The notes: generated by a model not told the origin, from the sequence alone. 64,000 nucleotides of DNA from Mactra quadrangularis (GCA_025267735.1 CM046304.1:14818001-14882000); one strand, 5' to 3'; positions 10,643 to 21,689 are shown, counted from the stretch's first letter. Numbers and translations: made by a program.

Positions 10643-13132
10643 ATTATACGCCCGTGTGCAGTTCATGTTGTGTTCTATCTCATATGAAGTCCCTGTGACC
10701 TTGACCAATGATCCCGGAATAGGTCCTTAACTGGAGGGCTATCAAAAGTAAAGATTTTGAGAACCTAGGTACAGCCATGGTTGAGTAATCACCGGCACAA
10801 AGTTTTCCCATATAAACTTCCAGTGACCAATTAAGTCCCAGTGACTTTGACTTTTGACCCTGGGATCTCCAAATCAAAAAGGAACATCCTCTGGGTTGAT
10901 CCACATAAAATTTGTTAACCTAGGTACAATCATTATTAAGTTATTGTCCGGACAAGGTTTTTCCATATGATGGCCCCTGTGACCTTCACCTTTGACCCAG
11001 GGGCCTCAACACCAACAGGGAACATCCTTGACACATGGGCTACCTTCACATAAAATTTGGTGAACTAATTTCATGTTACTTATTAAATATAGCATTATTT
11101 CCATTGTTTGCCATTTTGACTTTATTAACATATTGATTGAACATTTGAAGTCACTGCTTGGTAATTTGATACCTTCTGGTTGGAGGTTAAAACTTGACCT
11201 AGGGGCCCCTAAACCAATAGAGAACATCCTTGACACATGGGCTACTCTCACATGAAATTTGGTGAACCTAGGTACAGTTCTTGTTGAGTTATTGTCCAGA
11301 CAAGGTTTTTCAATATGATGCCCCTGTGACCTTGACCTTTGACCCAGGAGCCCCAAAACCAATAGGGCATATCCTTGAGACAAGGCCTACTTTCACATAA
11401 AATTTGGTGAACCTAGATAAATTGGTAGTTCAGTTATTGTCCAGACAAGTTTTTCATTGCTTGCCATTTTGACTTTATTAACATATTAATTGAACATTTG
11501 AAGTCACTGCTTGGTATTTGATATCTTCTGTTTGAAGGTTAAACTTAACCCGGTTTCCCCAAAACTGATAAGTCACATCCTTGACACATGAGCTACTCTC
11601 ACATGAAATTTGGTGAACCTAGGTACAGTCATTATTGAGTTATTGACTGGACAAGGTTTTTCAATATGATGCCCCTGTGACCTTGAACTTTGACCCAGGG
11701 GTCCCAAAACCTTAAGAGCATATCCTTGACACATGGGGTACTCTCACATAAAATTTGGTGAACCTAGGTACATTGGTTGTTCAGTTATTGTCTGAACAAA
11801 GTTTTTCCATATGATGCTTCTGTGACCTTGACCTTTGAACCTGGGGCCCCAAAACCTATAGGGCGCATCCTTGACACATGGGCTACCTTCACATAAAATT
11901 TTGTGAACCTAGGTGCAGTTGTTGTTGAGTTATTGTCCGGACAAGGTTTTTCAATATGATGCCCCTGTGACCTTGACCTTTGACCCAGGAGCCCAAAAAC
12001 CAATAGGGCATATCCTTGACACAAGGGCTACACTCAAATAAAATTTGGTGAATCTAGGTACATTGGTGGTTCAGTTATTGTCCGGACAAGTTTTTTATTG
12101 TTTGCCATTTTGACTTTATTAACATATTGATTGAACATTTAAAGTCACTGCTTGGTAATTTGATATCTTCTGGTTGAAGGTTAAAACTTAACCCTGTTTC
12201 CCCAAAACTAATAAGGCACATCCTTGACACATGGGCTACTCTCACATGAAATTTGGTGAACCTAGGTGCAGTCATTGTTGAGTTATTACCCGGACAATGT
12301 TTATCGATATGATGCCCCTGTGACCTTGACCTTTGACCCAGGGGCCTAAAAACTATTAGAGCATACCCTTGACACATGGGCTACTCTCACATAAAATTTG
12401 GTGAACCTAGGTACATTGGTGGTTCAGTTATTGTCCGGACAAAGTTTTTTCATATGATGCCTCTGTGACCTTGACCTTTGAACCTGGGGCCCTATAAACC
12501 TATAGGGCACATCCTTGACATGTGGGCTACCTTCACATAAAATTTTGTGAACCTAGGTACAGTGGTTGTAGAGTTATTGTCCAGACAAGGTTTTTTAATA
12601 TGATGCCCTTGTGACCTTGACCTTTGACCCAGGGGCCCCAAAACCAATAGGAAACATCCTTGACACAAGGGCTACTCTCACCTAAAATTGGGTGAATCTA
12701 GGTAGATTGGTTGTTCAGTTATTGTCAGGACAAGTTTTTCCCCATGTGAGGCCCGTGTGACCTTGACCTTTAACCCAGGGGCCCCAAAACCAATAGGGAA
12801 CATCTTTGACACATGAGCTACTCTTACATAAAATTTTGTGAACCTAGGTAGAGTCGTTGTTGAGTTATTGCCCGGACAAGTTTTACCTATTTTAAGTCCC
12901 AGTGACCTTGACCTTTGACCCTGGGGTCTCAAAATCAATAGGGAACCTCCTTCACCCAAGGGCTATCCACACATAAAATTTGAGGAACCTAGGTACATCC
13001 TTTCTTGAGTTATCATCCGGACAAGCAATTGTCCACGGACAGACGGACAGACTGACAGACGGACAGACGGCCAGACGGACAGACGGACAACATCATAACA
13101 TAATACGTCCGTTTTTTCAAAACGGGCGTATA
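10643..13132. mobile_element. About 2.5-kb repeat element with TATACGCCCGT ends and tandem CCTTGACCTTTGACCC units
   Basis: The left end TTATACGCCCGT at 10643-10654 is inverted at the right end, ACGGGCGTATAA (13121-13132). The body is a degenerate tandem array of units of roughly 150 bp. Each carries CTGTGACCTTGACCTTTGAC, CCAAAACCAATAGGG, ATCCTTGACACATGGGCTAC, AAAATTTGGTGAACCTAGG and GTTATTGTCCGGACAAG. A variant piece with TTTGCCATTTTGACTTTATT interrupts at about 11.1, 11.46 and 12.1 kb. A GGACAGAC microsatellite precedes the right end. Several 75-125 codon frames inside repeat the same peptide and are by-products of the array. Elements of this look are widespread in molluscs; I cannot place it in a known superfamily. 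Confidence 0.75.
13033..13131. repeat. GGACAGAC microsatellite and terminal hairpin
   Basis: About 55 bp of imperfect (GGACAGAC)n is followed by a stem ATACGTCCGTTTT / AAAACGGGCGTAT that ends the 2.5-kb element. The same order, GGAC-rich tract then hairpin, recurs in the TATACCCCCG elements at 17, 31, 34 and 37 kb. Confidence 0.7.
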
Positions 13133-13639
13133 AAAATTCAAGGTGGCTATTAGTTGGTCCATTGAAATACATAAAAAAATAAATACATATAAAAATTTCA
13201 TCAACAAGAATTGTCAGCACAATTTTATCAAAATGAGGTGAGAAAAAAAGATGTTTGCTGTACAAGATATTAGAAAATTCAACATGGCTGCCAGTCAGCC
13301 ATTTTGAATTCCACTTAAGAAAATGCCAAGCACATTAACTTAAACAATTGCGAACTTTCTCAAAGTCTGTACAAAAATTATCAAATCATTTGCTTTTTGA
13401 AAAGAAAAACTCAGAATGGCTGCCAATCAGCCATTATGAATTTGATAAAATATCAATACATCAAAAAAAAGTTCAACAATAAGAATTTGATAAAAATAGC
13501 AGTACATAATAGACTTCAGCAAGTCAAAATGGCAAACAATGTGGAATAATGCTATATTTACTAAGTTACATGACTTAAAGCCATAAACCCTTGATTCATC
13601 TTCGTCAATATTTTTTGCTAATCAATGAGATAAACAGTT

Positions 13640-13864
13640 ACTACGAGATGTAGAATTGGTCATACTATATTAACACATTCATACCTTCTCAAAAGAAAGA
13701 AAGCACCTAAATGTATACCATTTGACGAGTATTTCAATGTCAAATACATTCTCCTTGACTGCCAGGATCTTAAATACATCCGTGACAAACATTTTAAAGT
13801 TAACTCACTTAAAGAACTTTTTGAGTCTGTACCATCATATTTTCTAATCGCCGAGATCAAATAG
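13640..13864 (+). pseudogene. LINE ORF2 C-terminal fragment, copy A
   Basis: A frame from about 13643 to the stop at 13862-13864 encodes a peptide beginning CRIGHTILTHSYLLKRKKA. It keeps the pattern R-I-G-H-T-x-L-T-H and a D-C-Q-D-L stretch, known from the end of reverse-transcriptase polyproteins of I/jockey-group non-LTR retrotransposons (the zinc-knuckle-like region after the RT/RNase H part). It lacks the reverse transcriptase and is 5' truncated. It is about 85-90 percent like copy B, immediately downstream. Confidence 0.7.
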
Positions 13865-13865
13865 T

Positions 13866-14215
13866 GATTTCGCGATGTAGAATTGGTCATACCAGATTAA
13901 CACATTCATACCTTCTCAAAAGAGAGGAAGCACCTAAATATATACCCTGTGACGAGCATTTATATGTCAAACACGTTCTCCTTGACTGTCAGGATCTTAA
14001 AGACATCCGTGACAAACATTTTAAAGTTAACTCACTTAAAGAACTTTTTGAGTCTGTACCATCATATGCGATACTTAACTTTTTGAAGGAAATAAATGTA
14101 TATAATAAGATATAGAGCTTTACATCATTAATATTGTTTTAATAAATAGTATCATTGATTGCTTTCGACGCGATATGACCTTTTTGTGTTGGTGCGCCGT
14201 AAAACCAAAACAAAA
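13866..14215 (+). pseudogene. LINE ORF2 C-terminal fragment plus 3' UTR, copy B
   Basis: The frame from 13866 to the stop at 14113-14115 encodes RCRIGHTRLTHSYLLKREEA and about 60 further residues, including a C-D-E-H...K-H-V-L-L-D-C zinc-knuckle-like pattern. There is no initiator methionine or RT domain, so it is a 5'-truncated tail. It is followed by a 3' UTR (TTCGACGCGATATGACCTTT). It has no in-frame stop, so decay is slight. Confidence 0.75.
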
Positions 14216-14375
14216 CCAAACAATACTTGAAGGAAATAAATGTTTATCATAAAATATAGGACGTAAAATCTTCATTATCTATTAAAGTAATAGTATCATC
14301 AATTGTTTTCGGCGTAATATGACCTTTTTGCATTAAAAAATCGAAAAATCCAATTAATCAATCAATAAATCAATC
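14216..14375 (+). mobile_element. LINE 3' UTR, copy C, with (AATC)n tail
   Basis: TTGAAGGAAATAAATGTTTA onwards repeats the end of copy B (ATCAATTGTTTTCGGCGTAA, TATGACCTTTTTG) and ends in AATTAATCAATCAATAAATC. Short simple-repeat tails are usual for I/jockey-group elements. Confidence 0.65.
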
Positions 14376-15365
14376 AGACTTCAGCAAGAAGAAATTGGTA
14401 ATGAAATAAGCTTACTACACAGTTATTTTAACAAAGTCAAAATGGCTGCCAGTCTGCCATAACGAATTTGTATCCAGAGTAAATCCATGTACAAGTCAAC
14501 TACATCAATAAAGACTTTGAAACGAAATTTGGCTAAAATTGAGTAAAAAAACCAGATACATGTACTATACAGTAATTTAAATAAAAATTCAAGATGGCTG
14601 CCAGTCAGCCATATTGAATATAAATTGATGAAGAATAGTCATCCTGATTAACTGTATTAGTGAGACCTTGTACGCAATTTCTTTTCAAAATATGTATGGT
14701 AATAAGTCAATATTAGACTGTATTAAATTTGAAAAAAGGATGACAGCCAGTCCGCCATTTTGAATTGGAATTGAGTTAAAGTGTACGTACACATCAACTG
14801 TGAACGCCTGTGCAAAATTCTATCTAAATTAGTGAAGAAAAAAATCTGTTGAGAAATAAGCATACAGTAATTAAACTAAATCAAAAAGAATTCAAGATGG
14901 CCGCAAATCGGCCATTTTGAATTTGGAATTGATATAAAGTGTATGTACACATCAACTGTAAACGCCTGTGCAAAATTCTATAAAATAAAAAAGTAAAAAA
15001 TCTGTTGAGAAATAAGCATGCAGTTATTAAATTAAATTAAATTAAATAAATTAATCAAGATGGCCGCAAGTCGGCCATTTTGAATTGGAATTGATATAAC
15101 ATGCATATAAACATCATTGTAAACGCCTGTGCAAATTCTATAAAATAAGATAAGAAAAAAAAATCTATTGAGAAAAAAGCATACTATACAGTTATCAAAT
15201 TAGATTTAAAATATATAACACAATTAAATATTTTAAACAATGAGATATGTTTCCATAGTTACATGAGTTTTGTATACACCATTAAATCATGGTATATAAC
15301 AGCATCTATTAAAATACATTAAGAAATAAACATACTACAAATGTATTAATTTTTTGGGACAGACC

Positions 15366-15418
15366 ACATATCCAACCAACCAACCAACAAACCAACCAAC
15401 CAACCAACCAACCAACCA
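15366..15418. repeat. (CCAA)n microsatellite
   Basis: About 13 units of CCAA with one ACAAA interruption, directly before two TATACCCCCG hairpins. Confidence 0.9.
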
Positions 15419-15520
15419 CCAGGGTGATTCCAGTATACCCCCGAAAACTTCGTTTGCGGGGGTATAAACACCAGGGTGATTCCAGTATACCCCCGAAAAC
15501 TTCGTTTGCGGGGGTATAAA
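15417..15520. repeat. Tandem pair of TATACCCCCG hairpins (about 52-bp unit)
   Basis: CACCAGGGTGATTCCAG followed by the stem TATACCCCCGAAAAC..GTTTGCGGGGGTATA occurs twice in succession, almost identically. The hairpin ends match the termini of the elements at 17, 31, 34 and 37 kb, so this looks like a truncated end of a related family. Confidence 0.75.
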
Positions 15521-15856
15521 AACACTACATACAAGTGTACATATCTAGGGTTTTTTCCTAAAAAATGGTAGACTTTTTACCCAAGTTTGATTAGTGACAA
15601 GTTTCACCATTACAAAGCATTCTATTGCACGTGTTTAAACATGCATGCATAGCTAAGGCTTTGCTTCCTCAAAAGACTTCAATACCTCAAGTATACACCG
15701 AAAAGTAAATTCATAGACCAATTTCAAACCCCACAATCAACACAATCACATATTTTGTTTAGTCAACACAAGAGTAAAATTATCAATACACAATTATGAC
15801 AGTAAATATTAATGCGTCTTATCATTGTACATCAAATTTGTCACCACAATGTATAT

Positions 15857-16243
15857 TGTCATATGTATTTTAATGTCATGGAATCATGAGATTTACATAA
15901 AGTGAAGCATGTGTATTTTAATGTCATGGAATCATGTGATTTACATAAAGTGAAGCATATGTATTTTTATGTCATGGAATCATGTGATTTACATAAAGTG
16001 AAGCATATGTATTTTAATGTCATGGAATCATGTGATTTACATAAAGTGAAGCATATAATTTTAATGTCATGGAATCATGAGATTTACATAAAGTGAAGCA
16101 TATAATTTTAATGTCATGGAATCATGTGATTTACATAAAGTGAAGCATAAGTATTTTAATGTCATGGAATCATGTGATTTACATAAAGTGAAGCATATAA
16201 TTTTAATGTCATGGAATCATGTGATTTACATAAAGTGAAGCAT
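15857..16243. repeat. 48-bp minisatellite, about 8 units
   Basis: The unit contains TTTTAATGTCATGGAATCATG and TGATTTACATAAAGTGAAGC. Units with GTGTATT or ATGTATT are 48 bp. Those with ATAATT are 47 bp, which breaks the reading frame that the 48-bp units would otherwise keep open. Neighbouring copies differ at only a few positions. Confidence 0.9.
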
Positions 16244-16289
16244 GTAATTATTGTAATAAGATAGATTAAGCTCAAGTTAGTATTGTTTC

Positions 16290-16408
16290 AGTGTATTCAT
16301 GGGTATAAGTGGGAAGTCATAAAAATACTGAAGACATATTTTCAAAATACTGAATAGGCAGATTTCATATGAATTACATAGAGTTGTCTATTCTCAAAAT
16401 ACTGAAAT
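16290..16408 (+). repeat. Dispersed repeat preceding the satellite
   Basis: GCAGATTTCATATGAATTAC and AAAATACTGAAATCAGTATT are shared with 26.2-26.3 kb in the same orientation. Here the 3' end of that repeat passes directly into the 50-bp satellite. Confidence 0.65.
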
Positions 16409-17010
16409 CAGTATTAATACTGAAATCTTTCACCCATGTGTATTACATAATAACCCATCAGTATTAATACTGAAATCTTTCACCCATGTGTATTACATAA
16501 TAACCCATCAGTATTAATACTGAAATCTTTCACCCATGTGTATTACATAATAACCCATCAGTATTAATACTGAAATCTTTCACCCATGTGTATTACATAA
16601 TTTAACCCATCAGTATTAATACTGAAATCTTTCACCCATGTGTATTACATAATAACCCATCAGTATTAATACTGAAATCTTTCACCCATGTGTATTACAT
16701 AATAACCCATCAGTATTAATACTGAAATCTTTCACCCATGTGTATTACATAATAACCCATCAGTATTAATACTGAAATCTTTCACTCATGTGTATTACAT
16801 AATAACCCATCAGTATTAATACTGAAATCTTTCACCCATGTGTATTACATAATAACCCATCAGTATTAATACTGAAATCTTTCACCCATGTGTATTACAT
16901 AATAACCCATCAGTATTAATACTGAAATCTTTCACCCATGTGTATTACATAATAACCCATCAGTATTAATACTGAAATCTTTCACCCATGTGTATTACAT
17001 AATAACCCAT
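16409..17010. repeat. 50-bp satellite, 12 units, with a 16-bp palindrome
   Basis: Twelve head-to-tail units carry the perfect palindrome TCAGTATTAATACTGA, then AATCTTTCACCCATGTGTAT and TACATAATAACCCA. One unit has a 2-bp insertion (TAATTTAACCCA) and one a C-to-T change (CACTCATG); the rest are practically identical, pointing to recent amplification or homogenisation. Confidence 0.95.
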
Positions 17011-17043
17011 ATTAGATCAATTCACACAAGTTATGTACATGTA

Positions 17044-17313
17044 ACAAGTAAATCTGTGAGCTAATGCTCACTAGTGATACCCCCGCCAAAATCTAAAAAT
17101 ATGCGACAAACAGGAAGTAGATGAGCAAGGAGCATGAAATCGCTTTACACCATATGGGACTATGGGATGAAGCAATATGCAAAGTATTAGACTGCTACAT
17201 GATATAGTTGCTGAGAAAACTGCGACGGAAATTTTGTAACGGACGGACGGATGGACGGACGCACGGACAAGGGTAAAACAGTATACCCCCCTCTTCTTCG
17301 AAGCGGGGGTATA
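17044..17313 (+). mobile_element. TATACCCCCG hairpin-ended element, copy 1
   Basis: It starts ACAAGTAAATCTGTGAGC with a GTGAGCTAATGCTCAC hairpin and then TGATACCCCCGC. It continues through ATATGCGACAAACAGGAAG and TTTACACCATATGGGAC to a (GGAC)n tract, and ends with the stem TATACCCCC..GCGGGGGTATA. The length is about 270 bp, with no protein frame. Three further copies are in this window. It is non-autonomous and its class is not established. Confidence 0.8.
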
Positions 17314-17578
17314 AAAATGTGGCGTTATTAAATAAATTTATATACGGTGAAAATATAAGATCTCATAATGCCATAGTAGTGAAAATTATAAAGTCAGAAT
17401 GACATCATATCAGACTATAAACCTTAATGTCATCGTGTTTCAATTATGTAAAAATATCTCTAACAAAACACAGAAAATATATTAAAAGAAACAGAATACT
17501 TGGTCAATTTTGGAATAAAATATTTTCATTTCAACTTATGAGCTTAAAATTAAAAGTAACATTTTCACTGCAGATACT

Positions 17579-17584
17579 TTTATT
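17579..17584 (-). terminator. Candidate polyadenylation signal for the KCTD-type gene
   Basis: AATAAA on the minus strand, about 210 bp beyond the stop codon. Other AT-rich candidates nearby cannot be excluded. Confidence 0.35.
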
Positions 17585-17791
17585 TCAACTTAGAACATGA
17601 TACTTTCACTGGTGGCTATGCCAATGTTGAAAATATCTTTTCTGAGCTCGATCCATGAAATAAAAATTGATCTTACACCAAAGTTGACGAATATCCCCTA
17701 TATCTCGAATATCCCCTATATCTCCATTTAATTTAGAGTATAAGCCCCATTCAGAAGTATAACAAGTTATTAACATAATTATAATGATTAA

Positions 17792-18550
17792 TCATACAGA
17801 GTCATCATGTATCAAAGAAAGTTCTTCTATGGAATCATTTAGGCCATTATACTGACTTGTCTCTAAAGAGTTATCAGTCCTTAGTTCTTCAAGGCACCAC
17901 CTATCTTTATAATTATGAACTATGGCTTCTTTTGACGGAAATGTTGACATCTGAGATTCAGATAAGCTCCACCCTTGGTTACGTAAACATTCACCAACTT
18001 GAAGTCTTACGTTACTCCCAGTTAAGGCAATTTCAGTGAAATCTTTGCCCGTGTTTAATTGAAGACGTTCCCGTTCAGCCGGATGTATTTGATGGGGTGA
18101 TAAATATTTATGTATAATATCCCTCCGTCCTGATATGATTGTTTTTATTCTAGAATTCATTGTTGGCATGGTTGCTAGGTTACCAGTTCTCACTTCAATC
18201 ACTTCTAGATATCGAATACGAACTTTCTTATCAGGAACTGGTTGCCTTATTTCATCAATGAGTTCAATTAAAGAGGTTATCTGGTAGAAATCAGCCTCTA
18301 CACTTAGTTGATCTAAATCCTTAAAGTCAGTAGGAAGTCCTAGCCGTGAAGACCTCATATAGTTGAGGATATACTTAAACAACTGGCCATCTCTGTCAAT
18401 GAATACACAACCATTCTCATCTAAGTGATTTGACATACAATCATTAAACATTGCTCCAAGCATTGACTGTGGATATTTACATAATGTTGATTTAGTCGTA
18501 GTGTAGATCTCACCACCTACATTAAGTTTCACAAGTTCTAATGAAGACAT
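17792..18550 (-). CDS. KCTD-type BTB/T1 domain protein
   Basis: A 252-residue protein from a single coding exon. Residues about 6-100 form a T1/BTB fold of the KCTD type. The visible motifs are LNVGGEIYTT near the N terminus, YPQSMLGAMF, FIDRDGQLFKYILNYMRSS and EADFYQI. This pattern is closest in my reading to the KCTD6/KCTD21/KCTD11 group, whose members are about 235-260 residues. In that group the BTB domain oligomerises and several members act as cullin-3 substrate adaptors. The C-terminal 150 residues (with WSLSESQMSTF and HNYKDRWCLEEL) are less conserved and I assign them no substrate. There is no transmembrane segment, so this is not a channel. The ATG at 18550 is the first in frame and opens directly onto the BTB domain. 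A splice acceptor 300 bp upstream shows that the 5' UTR is spliced. The exact KCTD orthologue is uncertain. Confidence 0.9.
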   Translation of the reverse strand: MSSLELVKLNVGGEIYTTTKSTLCKYPQSMLGAMFNDCMSNHLDENGCVFIDRDGQLFKYILNYMRSSRLGLPTDFKDLDQLSVEADFYQITSLIELIDEIRQPVPDKKVRIRYLEVIEVRTGNLATMPTMNSRIKTIISGRRDIIHKYLSPHQIHPAERERLQLNTGKDFTEIALTGSNVRLQVGECLRNQGWSLSESQMSTFPSKEAIVHNYKDRWCLEELRTDNSLETSQYNGLNDSIEELSLIHDDSV

Positions 18551-18850
18551 TTCAAATTAAAAATGATTCACACCACTCAGTACAACTGTTGATTGCCACA
18601 CAGTCATGGACCAGGAAATTGCCAGTTTATTGGTTCTGAGACCAATGTTTTATTTTGGAACTACTGAGATATTGTGTGACACAATATTTAAGCCATCTTG
18701 AGATGTTGTTCAGTTACTGTTTGTGAAAGAGAAACAAATGGAACAGTTCCATCCAGGTATTACTGAATAATAAGCTTTTGTTGAATCATTCTTATTCATT
18801 CTTTAATTTCCAGTGACTTCTATATTCAACATGGTTGCTACTTGATAAAT
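18551..18850 (-). other. Inferred 5' UTR part of the KCTD-type exon
   Basis: On the minus strand a strong acceptor, CTCTTTTCTATTGCAG, ends at 18851. The exon would run from 18850 into the start codon at 18550. The upstream non-coding exon was not identified. Confidence 0.5.
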
Positions 18851-18914
18851 CTGCAATAGAAAAGAGATTTAAATTAAATAAATGAAGCACAGGTCATTGG
18901 CATAATGAAGTCCC

Positions 18915-18966
18915 TCCCTTAAAATATTTTTTGGAGAAGGGACTCTTTCATGCTGGCAGCCTAATG
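18915..18966 (+). repeat. Fragment of the GGGACTCTTTCATGCTGGCAG family
   Basis: GGGACTCTTTCATGCTGGCA followed by GCC recurs at 28.69 kb and, altered, at 23.4 and 30.2 kb, usually next to poly-G or poly-C. It is probably the terminal repeat of a MITE-like element. Confidence 0.5.
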
Positions 18967-20261
18967 AAAGAAGCATTAAAATTCCATTCAGCAGTGTTAT
19001 AAATATATACATTAAATTCATTTTATAGATTTTTACACAAAGTATATTTTTTTACACATACATTGTATATTATTGCCTTAAAGCAGGGCAAGGCATGTCT
19101 AAATGAATCCTAAATTACCCGCCTTTCTTTAATTTCATCATATTGGTAACATATTTTTTACATTGTTTAAAAACATTAAGTTTGATTTCTAGATAAATGT
19201 TACACAGTTGTAAAAAAAAATGTTTGGTTTGCACAGCTGCAGTGTCCTTGGGAATTACTACCTAGCCCTTTGTTCTCTGGTACCCTTCTTACATCAAAGG
19301 GAATAATAATGTGATATCAAATTGAGGGTACCAGGGAGTGAAGCCCTAGCAAGTGATATGCTTGGGAAAACAGCTACATGTTCTTAAACTCTCCACTTGT
19401 GTATTCTCTTACATTACAGCCTACAGGTTCAGACTCTAGGATATGTCAACAGAGATTGAACTATTCTGAACCACAGTACTCAACATTGGAGAGGATGTGT
19501 ATAGGCATTATATGCCTGTTATCCAATCCTATTCATTGAATAGAATATGTATTAAATTAAATTAGTGCTCAACATTAAAGGTCATCCTAATGCCCCTGAC
19601 ATTAGTGACAATCTATTTTTGGGTTTGGGCAATCTCTTACTGCCATCTAAGATAAGGTTTAGGCAAGTAAAAAATATAGCTGGCTGTCCACCGAGGCAAC
19701 CTAGTTTAAAAGTTAGTGTCAAGCGCTTAACCACCTAGTTGTTTCATTGAGAAAGAACACTCAATCTTATTGCTTGAATACTGTGGAATCAGAAATTGGC
19801 ATCAATAGGGATAAATATAACTCGTGAGAACATCAGAAGTTATATTCATTCACAGTACACATGAAAAATACCATCAAGTAAGTGAAGTTATTTAAAAAAA
19901 AATATCACATGCAATAGAGACATGATAAAGAATTCAATCAATTTTGCTGTTTAAGTTGAACTAAGTGCCCATTTCTTCAAAAAGGGGGAACCCCTAATAA
20001 AAGCCCAATATATATCATATTTTTTTTGTTAAGATTCAAAATGATTTACAGTTTAATTATGTAATTTAGAGGAAGATTTTTACACAACTTCTTCTTAAAC
20101 ATATAGTGATCAAAACTTTTGTTTTAAACATAGACAAGGGAATTCTAGTTTTGATTTCAATATTTTTCAATAAATAGCATAATCATATTTGAGAGAAAAT
20201 TTTATTTTTTTAAACAGTTATCCTAATTTTAGGCGTTTGAGATAATATTTGTACCAGATAA
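18967..20261. other. Non-coding stretch, no gene recognised
   Basis: AT-rich DNA between the divergent KCTD-type and DHHC genes. No exon, RNA gene or clear repeat boundary was seen. Confidence 0.45.
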
Positions 20262-20471
20262 GACCACAACAAGTTGATCATATGTTCTATGGATTATTTT
20301 GGGAAAAAATGGGGCAAGCAAGCCAAGAATTTTTTTAAAATTCATTTGCTTTATTTAGCTGTTTGAACAAATTTTTATGAGCGAGCAAAGAAATAATAAA
20401 ACTTCCCTAAAAACTGTCAAAATTAAGGTGCAAGCGAATCCATAGTACATATGATCAACTTGTTGTGGCCT
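20262..20471. mobile_element. MITE with GCCACAACAAGTTGATCAT-type inverted ends, copy 1
   Basis: The left end GACCACAACAAGTTGATCAT, then ATGTTCTATGGATT, is inverted at the right end (GAATCCATAGTACATATGAT, then CAACTTGTTGTGGCC). The interior holds ATGGGGCAAGCAAGCC and TTTTTATGAGCGAGC. About 210 bp, non-coding. A second copy at 34.37 kb is split by an insertion. Confidence 0.8.
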
Positions 20472-20719
20472 AAGTGTCTATTTTCTTTACAAACAAACGC
20501 ACAGTGTTGTCTCGATATAGGGGCTTTAAAATGTAAATCAAAACAAAGGTTTAAGACTGGAGCTACATTTTTGTCTGATGTAATAAAACATGATTCAGAA
20601 TAAGTATACATTTAAAATCATAAAAACAATGCAGTATAACATTGACTGTGGCTATTACACATTAAGATGAGTCACCAGTTTGATAATGAGTTCAGTGACT
20701 AGGCACGGTTTGACCACAT

Positions 20720-20817
20720 AAGCATGACATTTAATATCATACTACGAAAATTCCCCTCCTTCATATAATAAAAATATGAAGGCGGGGAATTTTCGTAGTG
20801 TGATATTAAATGTCAAG
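20720..20817. repeat. Long hairpin, 46-bp arms
   Basis: AGCATGACATTTAATATCAT, then ACTACGAAAATTCCCC, pairs with the segment ending TAGTGTGATATTAAATGTC, with three differences and a short AATAAAA-type loop. It is either a small foldback MITE or a hairpin precursor. Confidence 0.8.
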
Positions 20818-21689
20818 CTCCTGTGGTTTTACACTAACAGTGTCCTGGGATTCCAGAGATCGCAAAAACTTGGGGTATGATCCCAGTATCCCAGTGGTTC
20901 ATAGCTGGGAATTCCATCATTCATAGCTGAAGATTTTGTCATGATTCCTGGAAAGATTACCTGTTTTACACGAATTTGAGTTTCCATGAATTGTTCATGA
21001 ATCACAAATGATAATAAATAATCTCTGAATAACTCACTAGGGATTCTTCGAGATTCTAGGGGCATTTGAAGATTATATGTTCAGAAAGCACTAACTTCAC
21101 AACTTAGCTATTTTCTGATTTTATCCTTTAAAAGTATTAGCTTAAATGGCTTTGTAAATTTAATTAAAACAAAGACCGAAAAAACTCTAACAAAGATTAT
21201 GTTTTATTTCTTTGACAACAGTACAATGCGAAATAATTATCCTTATCAAAAATGTTTGTAGCCCCATTTAAAACTTTTTTACTTTCACTTTAATTATGTA
21301 AATAGTCACAATTGTGTGAAGATGCTCATTAGTCCTGAAAGACAGAGATTAAATAAGAGTGATTGAAATATTTTATGTACAGAATTTGAGAAATTCAAGC
21401 TCCTGTGATATCAGCTCATAAGACTACATGGCTCTTAAATGAATGGTCATATGGCATTAAAATCTTCGATAAAAGGATAGCAGATAATTACATTCACAAT
21501 TTTATGGCTTATAATACTCCAGCAATGAAAAAGTGACACAATTTATGATAAAATAAAAAGGTCATGATAAAAGGGAAATTTTAGGTGGAAGAAATATAAA
21601 AATACTTGCAAAATTAATTTAGGATAAAACACAGGAGAACATTTATACTATTACACCGGCAAGTAAATATTTCATGATAAAGTTATTAT

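Larger units (their letters stand above)
13279..15090. repeat. Degenerate array around AAGATGGCTGCC...GCCATTTTGAATT
   Basis: A core of about 30 bp, of the form AAGATGGCTGCCAGTCAGCC then ATTTTGAATT, recurs at about 13281, 13412, 14439, 14589, 14737, 14891 and 15055. Away from the LINE insertion the spacing is about 130-165 bp. The core is self-complementary (GGCTGnC..GnCAGCC), and the spacers share TCAACTGTAAACGCCTGTGC and GTTGAGAAATAAGCAT. It is an old tandem array, split at 13640-14375 by retrotransposon tails. Confidence 0.7.

Noticed and set aside
11006..12959. Several 75-125 codon frames on the minus strand with recurring MCQGYALLVF-type peptides
   Set aside because: They follow the tandem units of the 2.5-kb repeat and change frame with unit length; no protein family is recognised.
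15902..16096. A 64-codon frame of repeated 16-residue units over the 48-bp minisatellite
   Set aside because: The frame is open only because 48 is divisible by three. The 47-bp units break it, and there is no start, splice or signal context.
16409..17010. A CRISPR-like array
   Set aside because: Whole 50-bp units repeat with no unique spacers, in a eukaryotic genome; it is a satellite.
17857..18039. A plus-strand frame opposite the KCTD-type gene
   Set aside because: Shadow of the real coding strand.
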